64,000 bases of DNA from Coriobacteriaceae bacterium (GCA_019421015.1 JAHZGC010000009.1:75436-139435), one strand, 5' to 3'. Shown: positions 1 to 12,038, numbered from the stretch's first letter. The notes: a model not told the origin generated them from the letters alone. Translations and numbers: made by a program.

Positions 1-2502
<2,502 letters not shown>

Positions 2503-2639
2503 GGCAGGCGGCCTTTCTGAGAAGACGCGGCGTGCGGGCGGGCTAGTGGAGATGATTCTACTTTAAAAGACGGCGGGGCGACGTGAAGGATTGGCAGTCC
2601 GCCCCTCCACGCCGCCCGTCATGTCTTCCTGGAAATTAC

Positions 2640-3902
2640 TTACTCGTTTTCCAGGATGTAGGTGCCGTCCGGATTCGCCCCGACGATCTTCTTGCCTTCT
2701 GAATTGATGAGGCTACCATCCAAGGCGCGCCACCAATCCAAATTGAAGTCGAGGTCGAACGCCCAATCGGGAAGGATGTACGCGTCGGGCCCGTAGGCGT
2801 TCTGCAGTATCACTTCGCCCTCGCGCTCGTCGCCCTCGGGATAGCGGTCCAGCAAGCCGTCTCCGTCCATGTCCAAAGCGTTGACCTTGCCGCTAACCTG
2901 CTCAAAGTCAAATCCGATCTGCTGGGTGATGTTGACTATCTGCATAATATCAAAATACAGATAGTTAACCTTTCCCGTGATGGCCTCGAGCAGCGCCTCG
3001 TCGCCGCGGGCTCGCTCGATATAGGCCGCCCGCTCCTCATCGGTCGTGAAGTTCAGATCGGCGTCCGACCCGGTCGCGCAACCCCAGAACTGCTCGATGG
3101 TCCTAAAGCGGTCCTCGCCTGCGTCTGAGCCCCAGCCAGGCATTGCCTCCCAGGTGCTGGCGGTCTGCCAGCTATGGGTTGTGGGCAGCAAGCCGTCATA
3201 ATAATCTTGGGGGTCAACGGCACAGCGAATGTACTTCTTCAGCTTGACCTCCACGTTAAGAACGTTGCGCTCGTCCATGGCCCCCAGAATTCCGTAGTGG
3301 CTCACGAGGCCGCCGTCGATCACAAGGGAGCCGCGCCCGTTGCGAATGAAGTTGTCCACAGTCTGACCGGGCTGCATATAGCAAACGATCTGCCAGTCGG
3401 GCGACGGTTCGTAGCCTTCCAATTCGTGGTGGTTGATCTCCAGCTCGGTATTGGGCGGCACCGCTCCCCAGTAAGAGCCCACCGACACGTTCGAAGAGCC
3501 GTTCGGGTTGGTGGTCAGCCAGATAACGGAGCGGGTAATCGGGTCGGCATAGGGACCGCGGTAGACGCGGCCGTTCAAAGGCGAACGCCATTCGGTGTCG
3601 AACCCGGTCTCGGGGAACAGGGTGTAGTTCCCATAGTAAGGGGTTGCCCTGTTCACGTAGAAGTAATGAGACGAGTCTGCGAGATACTGGAGAACGCGCT
3701 CAACATCCTCCCCCTCGAGCAGCTGCTTCTTTGAAACAGCCGTCGCATGGGTGTAGGTATCGGGAAGATTCGCCATGGCAAACTCAGACGTGCTCTCCTC
3801 GTCGGCCAGGGCCGACCCAGAAAAGCCCAAACCGGCAACGCAGGCGGCCCCAACGGCAACACCTTTCGCAAAACCCCTTCGAGTTGTTTGCATCGCTTCC
3901 AT
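2640..3902 (-). CDS. Tat-exported protein of unknown function with a calcium-loop motif
   Basis: A 420-residue protein that I do not recognise. The start at 3902 is preferred over a longer frame from 4007 because AGGGGA lies six bases upstream. The N-terminus MEAMQTTRRGFAKG followed by a hydrophobic stretch ending ALA is a twin-arginine signal, so the mature protein is expected outside the cytoplasmic membrane. The body is rich in Trp, Tyr and acidic residues. Near residue 350 it has DMDGDGLLDRYPEG, matching the Dx[DN]xDG calcium-loop pattern of dockerin and EF-hand-like repeats. There are no FAD, heme CxxCH or iron-sulfur motifs. It is transcribed away from the membrane LuxR regulator at 4154, the position that flavoprotein genes hold at other loci of this window, so it may be an exported enzyme or binding protein controlled by that regulator. 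This role is inference only. Confidence 0.75.
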   Translation of the reverse strand: MEAMQTTRRGFAKGVAVGAACVAGLGFSGSALADEESTSEFAMANLPDTYTHATAVSKKQLLEGEDVERVLQYLADSSHYFYVNRATPYYGNYTLFPETGFDTEWRSPLNGRVYRGPYADPITRSVIWLTTNPNGSSNVSVGSYWGAVPPNTELEINHHELEGYEPSPDWQIVCYMQPGQTVDNFIRNGRGSLVIDGGLVSHYGILGAMDERNVLNVEVKLKKYIRCAVDPQDYYDGLLPTTHSWQTASTWEAMPGWGSDAGEDRFRTIEQFWGCATGSDADLNFTTDEERAAYIERARGDEALLEAITGKVNYLYFDIMQIVNITQQIGFDFEQVSGKVNALDMDGDGLLDRYPEGDEREGEVILQNAYGPDAYILPDWAFDLDFNLDWWRALDGSLINSEGKKIVGANPDGTYILENE

Positions 3903-4003
3903 AAGAAGTCCCCTTCCCAATATGGATTGTCCAACACAGACTGGCGCTCCGCCACCAGCGGAGGCGTAACCAAAACGATAGCCTTCAAGACCAGACCCAC
4001 GCG

Positions 4004-4017
4004 TCACCCATGGGTGA
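4004..4017. promoter_or_regulatory. Perfect 14-bp palindrome, candidate operator
   Basis: TCACCCATGGGTGA is a perfect inverted repeat in the 250-bp gap between the divergent Tat protein gene (start 3902) and the LuxR gene (start 4154). Half-site-like GGTGAG recurs at about 4045. CGCAGGTAGA at 4031-4040 resembles a motif in two other LuxR/flavoprotein promoter regions. This fits a binding site for the neighbouring regulator but has no experimental support. Confidence 0.4.
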
Positions 4018-4153
4018 GCAATCTTGTTTTCGCAGGTAGATATAGGTGAGTAACCCCTCAGGTATTACAGCCGCTAGGAACCGTAGAGATTTCCTTCTCA
4101 ACGAGATGGCTTAGAATGAGACAGCCGCTTTAAACACGCCTAGGAGGTAACGC

Positions 4154-5617
4154 GTGACCGATTCCAGCCACATCGCCGCGCCAACACGCGATATGGACAT
4201 GCGTCTTGCTGTGGCCTGCGGGCTTGCCATCATGATGAGAACCTACCAACCCTGGCTGTTCGACAACGGCATCGTCCCCGCGGTAGGCGCCGTATTTGCG
4301 CCAGCCTACAAAATCCAAATGGCGGTGCGGGTTCTGATTGAGTTTCTCGTGCTGCTGGCCGCGATGCGCGCCCCCCGCCTTCTCCGGCCCCGCCCGCTTC
4401 TTGGCGGTTCGTTCGCATGCTGCATTGCCGGTGTTGTATTGCTAAACCTCGTGCCCGTCTCGCCCGTCAGCATAGCAATCGGCCTCATCGTCCGATTGGC
4501 CGGGCACTTTTTTGGGTTTTACGTCATTGGAATAGCCCTGTCGCAGATCGGCGAGACGCGCATAGCGGCGACAAGCACATCATGCGCAGTGCTGGCGGCC
4601 ACGTTCATAGCGCGCCTTGCACCCGCCCCAGGCCTGAGCGCATCCGTCGCCTTAGACGCAATCCTTACGCTAGGCTCGATCGCCTTAACATGGCGGGCCG
4701 CCGAGCCGGTCCTTAACAGAATCGCAGGCTTCCCAGGCGGCAATCTGTGGGCGCTGGTTAACCCAAAGTCGTTCCTCGTTCCCAACCACCAGGTATTCTT
4801 GCTGATTTTCTTCTTTTCTGTTGCAATGGGCTTTGGGATGTTCCTGCGCATAGAGGACCTCACACCCCGTGGGAACAACCTGAGCATCGTCGTGCTGGCA
4901 GGGGTGCTGCTATGGTTCATCGCGGTTCCAAACAAGCGCGGGCACATGCGCGAAGACGCCCTGTTCTCGGCATGCGCGCTCTTGGCCGTTGCCGGCTTTC
5001 TGCTCTCCCCTTTGGAAGACTCCGGGGGGAGAACGGCAAACGCGCTTCTGTTCGCCTGCAAGCTTGCCTTTGGCGTTTTGTCGTGGACGGTCCTTGCCGC
5101 CCTGTGCGCCCGCAACCCCATTGGCTCCATCGTGTTTTTGGCCTGCGGGGAGCTCGCCAATGCGTCCGGCATTCTATTGGGGGCAGAGCTTGGCGACGCA
5201 TGCAATGCGGTGTCGGCCGTTTATCCCAAAACCGTTGCCCTCACGACAAGCGCCATCGTGCTCGTCTTCTTTGCCTATGCCCTCATCGGGCTGCGCGGGT
5301 TTTCATTCGCGGAGACGATTCGAGGGATTGAGGAGGCCTCGCCCCTCCCCTCCCAACAGCCAATTCCCCCCTCACGGGACCGTCTGATAGAGACCGCCTG
5401 CCAAAGTCTGGCCGCAGATCACGGCCTGACGAATAGGGAGCACGAGGTAATGGGCATGCTCGCCCGCGGCCACAACGGATACCATATCCGAGATGAGCTG
5501 GGCCTTTCGTACAATACCGTCAAAACCCACGTTCAGCGCATCTATCGCAAGCTAGACGTGCACTCCCAGCAAGAACTCATCGACCTGGTCGAAGGGGAAG
5601 CACGCGAGCAAAACTAG
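4154..5617 (+). CDS. Membrane-bound LuxR-family transcriptional regulator
   Basis: A 487-residue protein starting at GTG 4154, chosen because TAGGAGGT ends five bases upstream. About residues 20-390 form roughly twelve hydrophobic helices resembling a transporter-like sensor. The C-terminal 65 residues are a LuxR/NarL-type HTH: LTNREHEVMGMLARG, then the recognition region YNTVKTHVQRIYRKLDVHSQQELIDLV. This architecture is common in Eggerthellaceae, where such genes sit next to exported reductases and are thought to sense the substrate. It is divergent from the Tat-exported 420-residue protein and convergent with another regulator of the same type (5690-7207). The likely role is substrate-responsive activation of the divergent gene; the ligand is unknown. 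Confidence 0.9.
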   Translation: MTDSSHIAAPTRDMDMRLAVACGLAIMMRTYQPWLFDNGIVPAVGAVFAPAYKIQMAVRVLIEFLVLLAAMRAPRLLRPRPLLGGSFACCIAGVVLLNLVPVSPVSIAIGLIVRLAGHFFGFYVIGIALSQIGETRIAATSTSCAVLAATFIARLAPAPGLSASVALDAILTLGSIALTWRAAEPVLNRIAGFPGGNLWALVNPKSFLVPNHQVFLLIFFFSVAMGFGMFLRIEDLTPRGNNLSIVVLAGVLLWFIAVPNKRGHMREDALFSACALLAVAGFLLSPLEDSGGRTANALLFACKLAFGVLSWTVLAALCARNPIGSIVFLACGELANASGILLGAELGDACNAVSAVYPKTVALTTSAIVLVFFAYALIGLRGFSFAETIRGIEEASPLPSQQPIPPSRDRLIETACQSLAADHGLTNREHEVMGMLARGHNGYHIRDELGLSYNTVKTHVQRIYRKLDVHSQQELIDLVEGEAREQN

Positions 5618-5689
5618 ACGTAGCAACAAGTTCTAGCATCCAAGATGCCTGGCGGAGGCCCATTAACAGGCCAGGTCACTGGCAACCCG

Positions 5690-7207
5690 CTATCCCAGCC
5701 CCTCGCCCACCAGGTCGATGACCTCCTGGCGCGTATGGACCCCCAGCTTGCGATACACGTTCTGCACATGGGTCTGCACCGTGCGCTCCGAGATGCACAG
5801 GGAGTCGGCAACATGGCGGGCGCTGTGCCCCAGCGAGAGGTTGTAGAGGATGTCGGCCTCGCGCGCCGTAAGGCCGTGGACTCGGGCCAGCTCGCCGCAA
5901 CGCTCGGCACGGCCGTCGCGCGGTTCGGGTCGCAAACCCAGCGGCCCCATACCGTCCGAGAACAGCATGAGTAGGGCGTCGGTGCGGCAAAGCTGCAGCA
6001 AGAACAGCAGCAGCACCGCCAACGTCAGCACAAAGAACGCCACGTTAAAGCCGGGCATCGCCGCGTTCACCGCACCGAGCACGGGTGTCAGGGCAAACGG
6101 GAACACCACATAGGTAAGGACCTTCTCGAGCGTATAGACGCCAAAGAAAAACAGCCCGAAGGAGCACAAGGGCGCCAACCGGTTCTGATAGGTCATGAAC
6201 AGCACGGTGACCGACAGCAGCACCATGAGGCACATGGTGCCCACGGTAGTGACGGTCGAGGGCCCATCGACGGCAGAATTCGGGGCCAAAGCAACGCTCA
6301 TGAGGAAGGACCCGCAGAACAGGCCGACCGCCACGCCCATGGCAGCCACCCAAAACACCGACTTCTTCCACCCTGACAGCCCGGCGCGCAGGGCATTGGC
6401 GGCAGCCCCCACAAACAGAAGCGAGAACAACAGGAACACGGCATAGTTACCCATAGAAAACGGGGCGGCCAGAAGCTGCCCGCCAGACGTGTGCATCTCG
6501 GTGGTGGCGTCGTTCAAAAACGCCACGGCGTGCAGCAGCGAAAGCAGCGCGTAGGCCACCAGCGGGGCCAGCCACATGCCCTTGTGCGGGGCCTGGCCAA
6601 ACGGAAGGTAGTCGGGCGGCTGCTCCACCGAGGAGGCGTGGGACCGGGCGGCTGCCCAAAGAACCAAGGCCGCTGCAGCCACCCCGCACACCGGCGCAAA
6701 CCCGGTGGAAAGCGGAGACATCAAGAACGACGGGGAGATAAGCCGCCCCGCGATGCCCCCGCCCACCAATATCAGCACACCGACGAACAAGCTCTCCTCA
6801 TAGACCGTGCGCATAAGCATGAGGACCGCAAACGCCGAGACCACGAAAAGGCACGTTGCAAAAAGAAGGGTTACCCCCACGTCGAGCAGCCAGGGCGCAA
6901 AGACCGCCCCACCGGGCACCATTGCCCCCGAGAGATAGGCCGTCGACACCAGCGAGGCCCCGCCCGAGACGGGAACGACCCAACGCTGGCGTTCGAGAAA
7001 CGCCTCCACGTGCCGCGGGCGCATCGCGGCGACGAACCATGCCGCCAGCGTCACAACCGCAAAGAGGGCAAAGCACGATCCGGCCCGCTCACCTAGCTGG
7101 TAAAACAGGGTCACCCGGTAGTATGACCGCTGGTAGTACGGCCACAAAAAGCAAAACGCCAAGCCTACCAGCAGCCCCAACGAGTTTCGCTTCATCCAGC
7201 TGCGCAC
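5690..7207 (-). CDS. Membrane-bound LuxR-family transcriptional regulator
   Basis: A regulator of about 505 residues. I place the start at GTG 7207 because AGGAGGGG sits six bases upstream; an in-frame ATG at 7195 and a longer frame from 7336 are less well supported. About twelve membrane helices (first one KRNSLGLLVGLAFCFLW) precede a C-terminal HTH (LTAREADILYNLSLGHSA, then ISERTVQTHVQNVYRKLGV and TRQEVIDLVGEG). It lies directly downstream of, and on the same strand as, the flavoprotein gene 7366-8976, separated by a strong hairpin, so the two may be partly uncoupled. By analogy with other pairs in the window it probably controls that flavoprotein gene. Confidence 0.88.
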   Translation of the reverse strand: MRSWMKRNSLGLLVGLAFCFLWPYYQRSYYRVTLFYQLGERAGSCFALFAVVTLAAWFVAAMRPRHVEAFLERQRWVVPVSGGASLVSTAYLSGAMVPGGAVFAPWLLDVGVTLLFATCLFVVSAFAVLMLMRTVYEESLFVGVLILVGGGIAGRLISPSFLMSPLSTGFAPVCGVAAAALVLWAAARSHASSVEQPPDYLPFGQAPHKGMWLAPLVAYALLSLLHAVAFLNDATTEMHTSGGQLLAAPFSMGNYAVFLLFSLLFVGAAANALRAGLSGWKKSVFWVAAMGVAVGLFCGSFLMSVALAPNSAVDGPSTVTTVGTMCLMVLLSVTVLFMTYQNRLAPLCSFGLFFFGVYTLEKVLTYVVFPFALTPVLGAVNAAMPGFNVAFFVLTLAVLLLFLLQLCRTDALLMLFSDGMGPLGLRPEPRDGRAERCGELARVHGLTAREADILYNLSLGHSARHVADSLCISERTVQTHVQNVYRKLGVHTRQEVIDLVGEGLG

Positions 7208-7293
7208 CCGCCGCCCCTCCTCCCACACCGGCATTGCCTGTTCAACCTGCGCCCGATTATAGGCCAGCCCAAAACCCTTTCGACAAACAAGAA

Positions 7294-7332
7294 GGCCGCC
7301 GGGCCGGGGTTTCTCCCCTGTGCCCGGCGGCC
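7294..7332 (-). terminator. Strong hairpin between flavoprotein and LuxR genes
   Basis: Arms GGCCGCCGGGC (7294-7304) and GCCCGGCGGCC (7322-7332) pair perfectly over 11 bp, with an inner GGGG/CCCC pairing. On the minus strand the hairpin is followed by TTCTTGTTTG, a weak T-rich tail. It lies 30 bp after the flavoprotein stop codon and probably attenuates or ends that transcript before the downstream regulator. Confidence 0.65.
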
Positions 7333-7365
7333 CCAAGACCGCTCGAAAACCCGCGTGCCCTCAGC

Positions 7366-8976
7366 CTAGGCGATGCCCAGGCAGTTGCGCACCGAGATGC
7401 GGCCAAAGGCCAGGCACTCGCCCAGGTTGCCGGCGCCCTGATACATGTTGGCCCACACGCTGCCGAACTCGCCGGCGGCATAGAGGTGCGGGATGGGCTG
7501 GCCGTCGAGGTCGAGGACCTCGCCCTTGGCGCTGCGGCGCGGGCCGCCGTCGGTGTTGAGCATGGTGGGGGCGCAGAACAGCGCGTAGTAGGGGCCGTCG
7601 CCGATGGGGTTCAGCGTGGAGACGGGACGGTGGAAGTAGACGTCCTCGCCGTTGGCGCAGCACTCGTTCCAGCGCTCCACGGTCACCGGCAGCACGCCCT
7701 CGGGCATGCCGGTCTTCTGGGCCAGCTCGTCAAGGGTGTCGGCGGTGTAGCCCCAGCCGTCCATGGGGTCGAAGGCGAGCTTCTCGACGATGGTCTGATA
7801 GGCCGCGTCGTCGCAGATGAACCAGGTGCCCTCGGGCATGGGGAGGTGCGGCCACTCGCCGCCAAAGTTCATGTGGCCGTGGCGGCAGCCGTAGTGGATG
7901 GCCAGGTCGCGGACCTCGTACTCCTCCCAGGCCTCGGCCACGTCCTTGTCCCAGTCCATGTAGAAGCGCTGGCCGTTCACGGCCACGGTGATGCCGAGCT
8001 CCTTGGAGGTGCGCATCTGGGCGGTGTCGGAATCGATGGCGCTCATAGACGTCCAGAAGCCGGCGCAGCTGTTCATGTGCCACATGTCGGCTCCGCAGCG
8101 GGCGCACATGGTGATGCCGTCGCCCTCGTTGCAGGGGGCGGCGATGCGCCGGGCAAACGGGGCGCTCAGATAGTCGGCCTTCATCTGGGCATTGGCCTCG
8201 AAGCCGCCGCAGGTCATGATGACGCCCTGGGTCGCCTTGACGTAGCGGCTCGCGCCATCCTCGGTGTAGACGCAGCCCAGGATCTCCTTGGTAGCCGGGT
8301 CCTGTACCAGGGCGGTCACGGGGCAGGAGCACTTGTGGGTGACGGTGTCGGTGTAGGTGTTCTTGACCTCGTTCATGAAGGCGGTCACCTGGGTGAGACC
8401 GTTTTCGTTCTTGGGATTCCAGCGGATGCGGCTGATGGAGTAGGCGTGCTCCAGCTCGCCGTACTCGGGGTAGCAAGAGTCACCGTCGCCCACCTGGTAG
8501 TACTCGGTGATGATCACGTCGTCTTCGGAGTAGAGGGGCAGCGAAGCGAGCCAATCCAGGTTCTCGGCGATGCCGTTGGCGTAGGCCTCGAGAACGTCGT
8601 CGGGGGTGTTGTTCATGTTGCCACGCAGCTCCTTGCAGTACTCGAGGAAGTTGGCGGGGTCCTTGCTGCCCAGCACCATGCCCGCGGCAAAGATGCTGTT
8701 GCCGCTGCCGGTCTCGGCCTCGCCCTTCTCGAGGAGCAGGCAGGTGGCACCGTTACCCTCCTTGCCCACGGTCACGGCTGCAGCCATACCGGCAAGGCCA
8801 CCGCCCACCACGACGACGTCGTACTCCTCGTCCCACTGGATCTGGGAGGGATCGGCAGCTGCGTCGTTTGCGGCGTTGGCAGCGGCGGCGCCTCCGGTCA
8901 GCCCCACGGCGGCGATGGTGCCAAGGGCGGCGGCGCTCTTGATGAAGGTGCGACGGCTCTGCAGTGCGTCTGTCAT
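7366..8976 (-). CDS. Tat-exported FAD-binding oxidoreductase, fumarate reductase/KstD-like
   Basis: A 536-residue flavoprotein of the FAD_binding_2 superfamily. AAAGGAGC precedes the ATG at 8976. The Tat signal is QSRRTFIKSAAALG, with cleavage likely near residue 35. The ADP-binding motif is YDVVVVGGGLAGMAAAV and the second flavin segment is TCGGFEANAQM. The C-terminal FAD contact is IPHLYAAGEFGSVW. In place of the fumarate-reductase His and Arg region it has NTDGGPRR and YQGAGNLGECLAFGRI, so the canonical second active-site arginine (NRLGG) is absent. It therefore probably reduces a substrate other than fumarate, or acts as a dehydrogenase. It has no FMN-binding or heme domain, so an external electron donor is needed. 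A LuxR regulator gene follows on the same strand. Confidence 0.9.
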   Translation of the reverse strand: MTDALQSRRTFIKSAAALGTIAAVGLTGGAAAANAANDAAADPSQIQWDEEYDVVVVGGGLAGMAAAVTVGKEGNGATCLLLEKGEAETGSGNSIFAAGMVLGSKDPANFLEYCKELRGNMNNTPDDVLEAYANGIAENLDWLASLPLYSEDDVIITEYYQVGDGDSCYPEYGELEHAYSISRIRWNPKNENGLTQVTAFMNEVKNTYTDTVTHKCSCPVTALVQDPATKEILGCVYTEDGASRYVKATQGVIMTCGGFEANAQMKADYLSAPFARRIAAPCNEGDGITMCARCGADMWHMNSCAGFWTSMSAIDSDTAQMRTSKELGITVAVNGQRFYMDWDKDVAEAWEEYEVRDLAIHYGCRHGHMNFGGEWPHLPMPEGTWFICDDAAYQTIVEKLAFDPMDGWGYTADTLDELAQKTGMPEGVLPVTVERWNECCANGEDVYFHRPVSTLNPIGDGPYYALFCAPTMLNTDGGPRRSAKGEVLDLDGQPIPHLYAAGEFGSVWANMYQGAGNLGECLAFGRISVRNCLGIA

Positions 8977-9086
8977 GGCGTGCTCCTTTGCTGATATGGC
9001 TTGCCGAATGGGCGGTCAGCGCGACCGCCGAACAACTGCAAGCCTAGGAGCAACCAGCGGCCCCGGCGAGCGCAAAGGTTACGCAA

Positions 9087-9123
9087 ACCGCAGGTAAAGA
9101 GCGCTACGTAGAAACTACGTAGC
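9087..9123. promoter_or_regulatory. Candidate operator: CGCAGGTAAA motif and 9-bp inverted repeat
   Basis: Upstream of the flavoprotein start at 8976, ACCGCAGGTAAA (9087-9098) is followed by a perfect inverted repeat GCTACGTAG-AAA-CTACGTAGC (9103-9123). The identical ACCGCAGGTAAA occurs at 23368-23379 in another LuxR/flavoprotein promoter region. A regulatory role is inferred from position and recurrence. Confidence 0.4.
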
Positions 9124-9172
9124 TAGTCACCCAACGTGGTCCCAGCCACCTTCACTGATGCCTGGCCAGCCC

Positions 9173-10081
9173 CTACTCCCCCACAGCCTCCACGGTCAGC
9201 TCGCTGCGCACGCCGTTGAGCTCCACCCCGGGCACCGCACAGTCACCGTCCCCACCGATGCGGTTCTCCACCCCGTCCCCCATGAACACCTGGGTCCCCA
9301 GCCCCCTTGCCCGGCAGTTCAGCACCGTTCCCGCGGGCACCACCAAACGAGATGACGCCCGCAGCTGATTCACGTCGAGGCGCGGCGGCAGTCCCTTGGG
9401 GCACTCCACGATCAGGTCCTCGTTGGAGTCGATCTCCACATGGGCGTCCACGTCCTCGACCATCACGCGGTGCAGGCGTCCCCCGAGCTCCAGGTCCTCG
9501 AACCCCTCGGCCAGCAGCGCGCGGGCCTCGACCTTCTCGGCGTTCACCGCCAGCTCGATGCGGCGCACCAGCGTCGCCGGTATGCCCAGGTACACATCGA
9601 GGACCTCGCGGGTCAAGGTCTCGCTCACGCCCGGGGCGCGGCGCACGTCCACGTCGATGCGCTCGTCGCCGTCGTCGATGCGCACCTTGAACGACGACGC
9701 CACCGCCTCGATATCCTGCGAGCTCAGGCACACCACGAGCTTCTCGTCGGGCACGCCTTGCAGCACCACGCTGCGGGCGGCCCCTAGGTTGATGTCGTAG
9801 TCTTTAACGCGATCGATGTCGTACTCGGTGCGGCTCACATTGGTCGGATAGCCGTCGAGCACCACGTCGCCCACGGGACGCGTCTCGAGCACGCGCCCCA
9901 GCAGCTCGTCCATCGAGAGGCCAAAGACGTCGGCGATCCCCATGAGGTTCTCGACATCGGGCACACCGGCCCCGGTCTCCCACTTGGTCACTGCCTGGCG
10001 CGACACGTGCAGGCGCTCGGCCAGCCCCTCCTGCGACAGGCCCATGGCGCAGCGCAGCCCCCTGATCTTGTCTCCCAGCAT
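9173..10081 (-). CDS. XRE-family HTH regulator with a C-terminal beta-rich domain
   Basis: A 302-residue cytoplasmic protein. The start at 10081 (MLGDKIRGLRCAMGLSQ) is preferred over 10144 because GGAAGGA lies nine bases upstream. Residues 1-65 are a Cro/CI-type HTH (LSQEGLAERLHVSRQAVTKWETG). The remaining 230 residues look like a repetitive beta-strand fold of the DUF4097 adhesin-like type (for example LGGRLHRVMVEDVDAHVEIDS). Such XRE fusions are common in Gram-positive bacteria; the ligand and targets are unknown. It lies between the flavoprotein operon and the drug exporter, on the same strand as both, and could control either of them or itself. Confidence 0.82.
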   Translation of the reverse strand: MLGDKIRGLRCAMGLSQEGLAERLHVSRQAVTKWETGAGVPDVENLMGIADVFGLSMDELLGRVLETRPVGDVVLDGYPTNVSRTEYDIDRVKDYDINLGAARSVVLQGVPDEKLVVCLSSQDIEAVASSFKVRIDDGDERIDVDVRRAPGVSETLTREVLDVYLGIPATLVRRIELAVNAEKVEARALLAEGFEDLELGGRLHRVMVEDVDAHVEIDSNEDLIVECPKGLPPRLDVNQLRASSRLVVPAGTVLNCRARGLGTQVFMGDGVENRIGGDGDCAVPGVELNGVRSELTVEAVGE

Positions 10082-10195
10082 GGCTTGGGGTCCTTCCGTT
10101 GTCGGTGTTTGCTGCGCCAACGGTATCAGACAAGCCGTGCGCACGACCAGCCACAGGGGCTTGCAAGCCGTGCTACGCTGCGTGGCATCGGGCGG

Positions 10196-11866
10196 TTACA
10201 GCGAGTCATCGGCCGGATGCCCCGTGTGGTCGATGCTCTTGGCCAGCGGATGCTCCTTGAGGAACAGCATGAGCACAAAGCCCGCCACCAGAAGCGGCAC
10301 CACATAGAGGAAGATCGGGGCCAGGGCGTCGCTGTAGGCCTGGGCCACCAGCTCGCGCTCGGCTCCGTGCAGGCTGTCCACAAAGGCCGGGGTGATGCTG
10401 TCCACATTCACATGGTCGCTCGCCGGTACCATGCGCGCGATGTTCGCGGTAAGCCGCCCGGTAAACAGCGCGCCCACGAGCGACGCCCCCAGCGTGGAGC
10501 CGATCTCGCGGAAGAAGTTGTTGGCCGCGGTGGCCGTGCCCACAATGGCGTGGGGGAACTCGTTTTGCACCACGAGCACGATGATCTGCTGGCCCAAGCC
10601 GATGCCAAAGCCCAGGATGAACTGGAAGAGCCCCAGCATCAGCAGGGTGGTCGACGGCGTGATGGTGCTCAGCAGCACCAACCCCACGGCGGCCACGGCG
10701 CAGCTCGCAATGGGCATCCACTTGTAGCGGCCGGTCTTGGTGGCGAGAAAGCCCGTGGCGATCGAGGTGACGAGCACGCCCGCCATCATGGGCGTGGTCA
10801 TGAGGCCGGCCGTCTCGGGGCTCAGACCGTCGACGATCTGCAGGAAGGTGGGCAGGTACGACACCGTGCCCATCATGCCCAACATGATGAACAGGCCGGT
10901 CAGGGTACAGATCACGAAGTTGCGGTTCTTGAACAGCGTCATGGGCACGATGGGCTCGGCGGCTTTGCGCTCCACGAGCACAAAAGCCACGCCGCACGCG
11001 ACCGAAAGGGCAAACAGGCCCAGGATCTGCCAGGACACCCAGGGGTAGAGCGTGCCACCCCACGCCGTGGCCAGCACCAGCGACGACACGGCCACGGCCA
11101 TGGTCGTCATGCCGGCCACGTCGACGGGGACCCGCCGGGCGCTGCGCTGGGGCTTGACCAAGAAGGCCGCGGCAGCCGCGATGGCAAGCAGGGCCAGGGG
11201 GATCTCGAACGCAAAGAGCCAGCGCCAGCCCGTGACCTCCACAAACCAGCCGCCGAGCAGCGGCCCCACCACCGTGGAGACCGCATAGACGGCGCCCATG
11301 ATGCCCATGTACTTGCCGCGCTGACGCGGCGGGATCACGTCGGCGATGATGGCCTGGGCCAGGATGATAAGCCCGCCGCCTCCCAGGCCGGCCACGGCGC
11401 GCCCCGCCACCAGGCCGTCCATGCTGGGAGCCAAGGCGCACACCGTGGAGCCGCATACAAAGACGGCCAGCGCCGCGATGAACAGGTACTTGCGGCCCCA
11501 GAGGTCGCCCAGCTTGCCGTAGATCGGCATCATGATGGTGGAGGCGAGCACGTAGGCAGTGGTGACCCACTGCATGTGGTCGACGCCGCCCAGGTCGCCC
11601 ACGATGGTGGGCAGGGCCGTGGAGACGATGGTCTGGTCGAGGGAGCTCACGAACATGGCGAGCAGCAGCCCCGCGAACACGGCGGCCACCCCGTGGGCCT
11701 TCCCCGAGGCCGAGCCTCCCTTTCGTCCGGCGTCGCCCTGGTTGGCCGAACCGGCGGCCAGACCGTCCGTGCGCTTCTCGGCCTTGAGTTCGCCGGGGGT
11801 CAGGGGCGGCGTCGTCTGGGCAGCCGTTACGCCCGCGCCGACCGCGGTCTTATCGCCTGATGCCAT
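10196..11866 (-). CDS. DHA2-family MFS multidrug exporter, 14 TM
   Basis: A 556-residue major facilitator of the EmrB/QacA drug:H+ antiporter family. The start at 11866 (MASGDKTAVG) is supported by GCGAGGA five bases upstream; the frame extends upstream to 12013 but without a ribosome site. A polar N-terminus of about 50 residues precedes 14 predicted helices. Family signatures include FVSSLDQTIVSTALPTIVG in helix 1, GKLGDLWGRKYLF for motif A, and the motif C-like GAVYAVSTVVGPLLGGW. It is predicted to export toxic hydrophobic compounds across the cytoplasmic membrane. It lies 172 bp downstream of the response regulator gene on the same strand, so it may be a target of that two-component system. 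The substrate is unknown. Confidence 0.92.
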   Translation of the reverse strand: MASGDKTAVGAGVTAAQTTPPLTPGELKAEKRTDGLAAGSANQGDAGRKGGSASGKAHGVAAVFAGLLLAMFVSSLDQTIVSTALPTIVGDLGGVDHMQWVTTAYVLASTIMMPIYGKLGDLWGRKYLFIAALAVFVCGSTVCALAPSMDGLVAGRAVAGLGGGGLIILAQAIIADVIPPRQRGKYMGIMGAVYAVSTVVGPLLGGWFVEVTGWRWLFAFEIPLALLAIAAAAAFLVKPQRSARRVPVDVAGMTTMAVAVSSLVLATAWGGTLYPWVSWQILGLFALSVACGVAFVLVERKAAEPIVPMTLFKNRNFVICTLTGLFIMLGMMGTVSYLPTFLQIVDGLSPETAGLMTTPMMAGVLVTSIATGFLATKTGRYKWMPIASCAVAAVGLVLLSTITPSTTLLMLGLFQFILGFGIGLGQQIIVLVVQNEFPHAIVGTATAANNFFREIGSTLGASLVGALFTGRLTANIARMVPASDHVNVDSITPAFVDSLHGAERELVAQAYSDALAPIFLYVVPLLVAGFVLMLFLKEHPLAKSIDHTGHPADDSL

Positions 11867-12038
11867 GGGGTCCTCGCTTTCGAGTGAGCGCCCATGCGAT
11901 GGGTCGGGCGCGCATGCTCGCAGATGTTGGCGAGTTTTTGCCCATTTGGGCGAGAAGCCCCTCAAACGCGGCGGGCATCGAACGGGGAATTCATACGTCC
12001 CCACGCCCGGCACGCTCGTCTATGACCCCGCTGCCCCC

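Noticed and set aside
5618..5689. Bidirectional terminator between the convergent LuxR genes
   Set aside because: Only a short imperfect CCTGG/CCAGG pairing is visible, too weak to call.
6856..8994. Long plus-strand frame of 712 codons
   Set aside because: Antisense shadow of the LuxR and flavoprotein genes; compositionally biased and without motifs.
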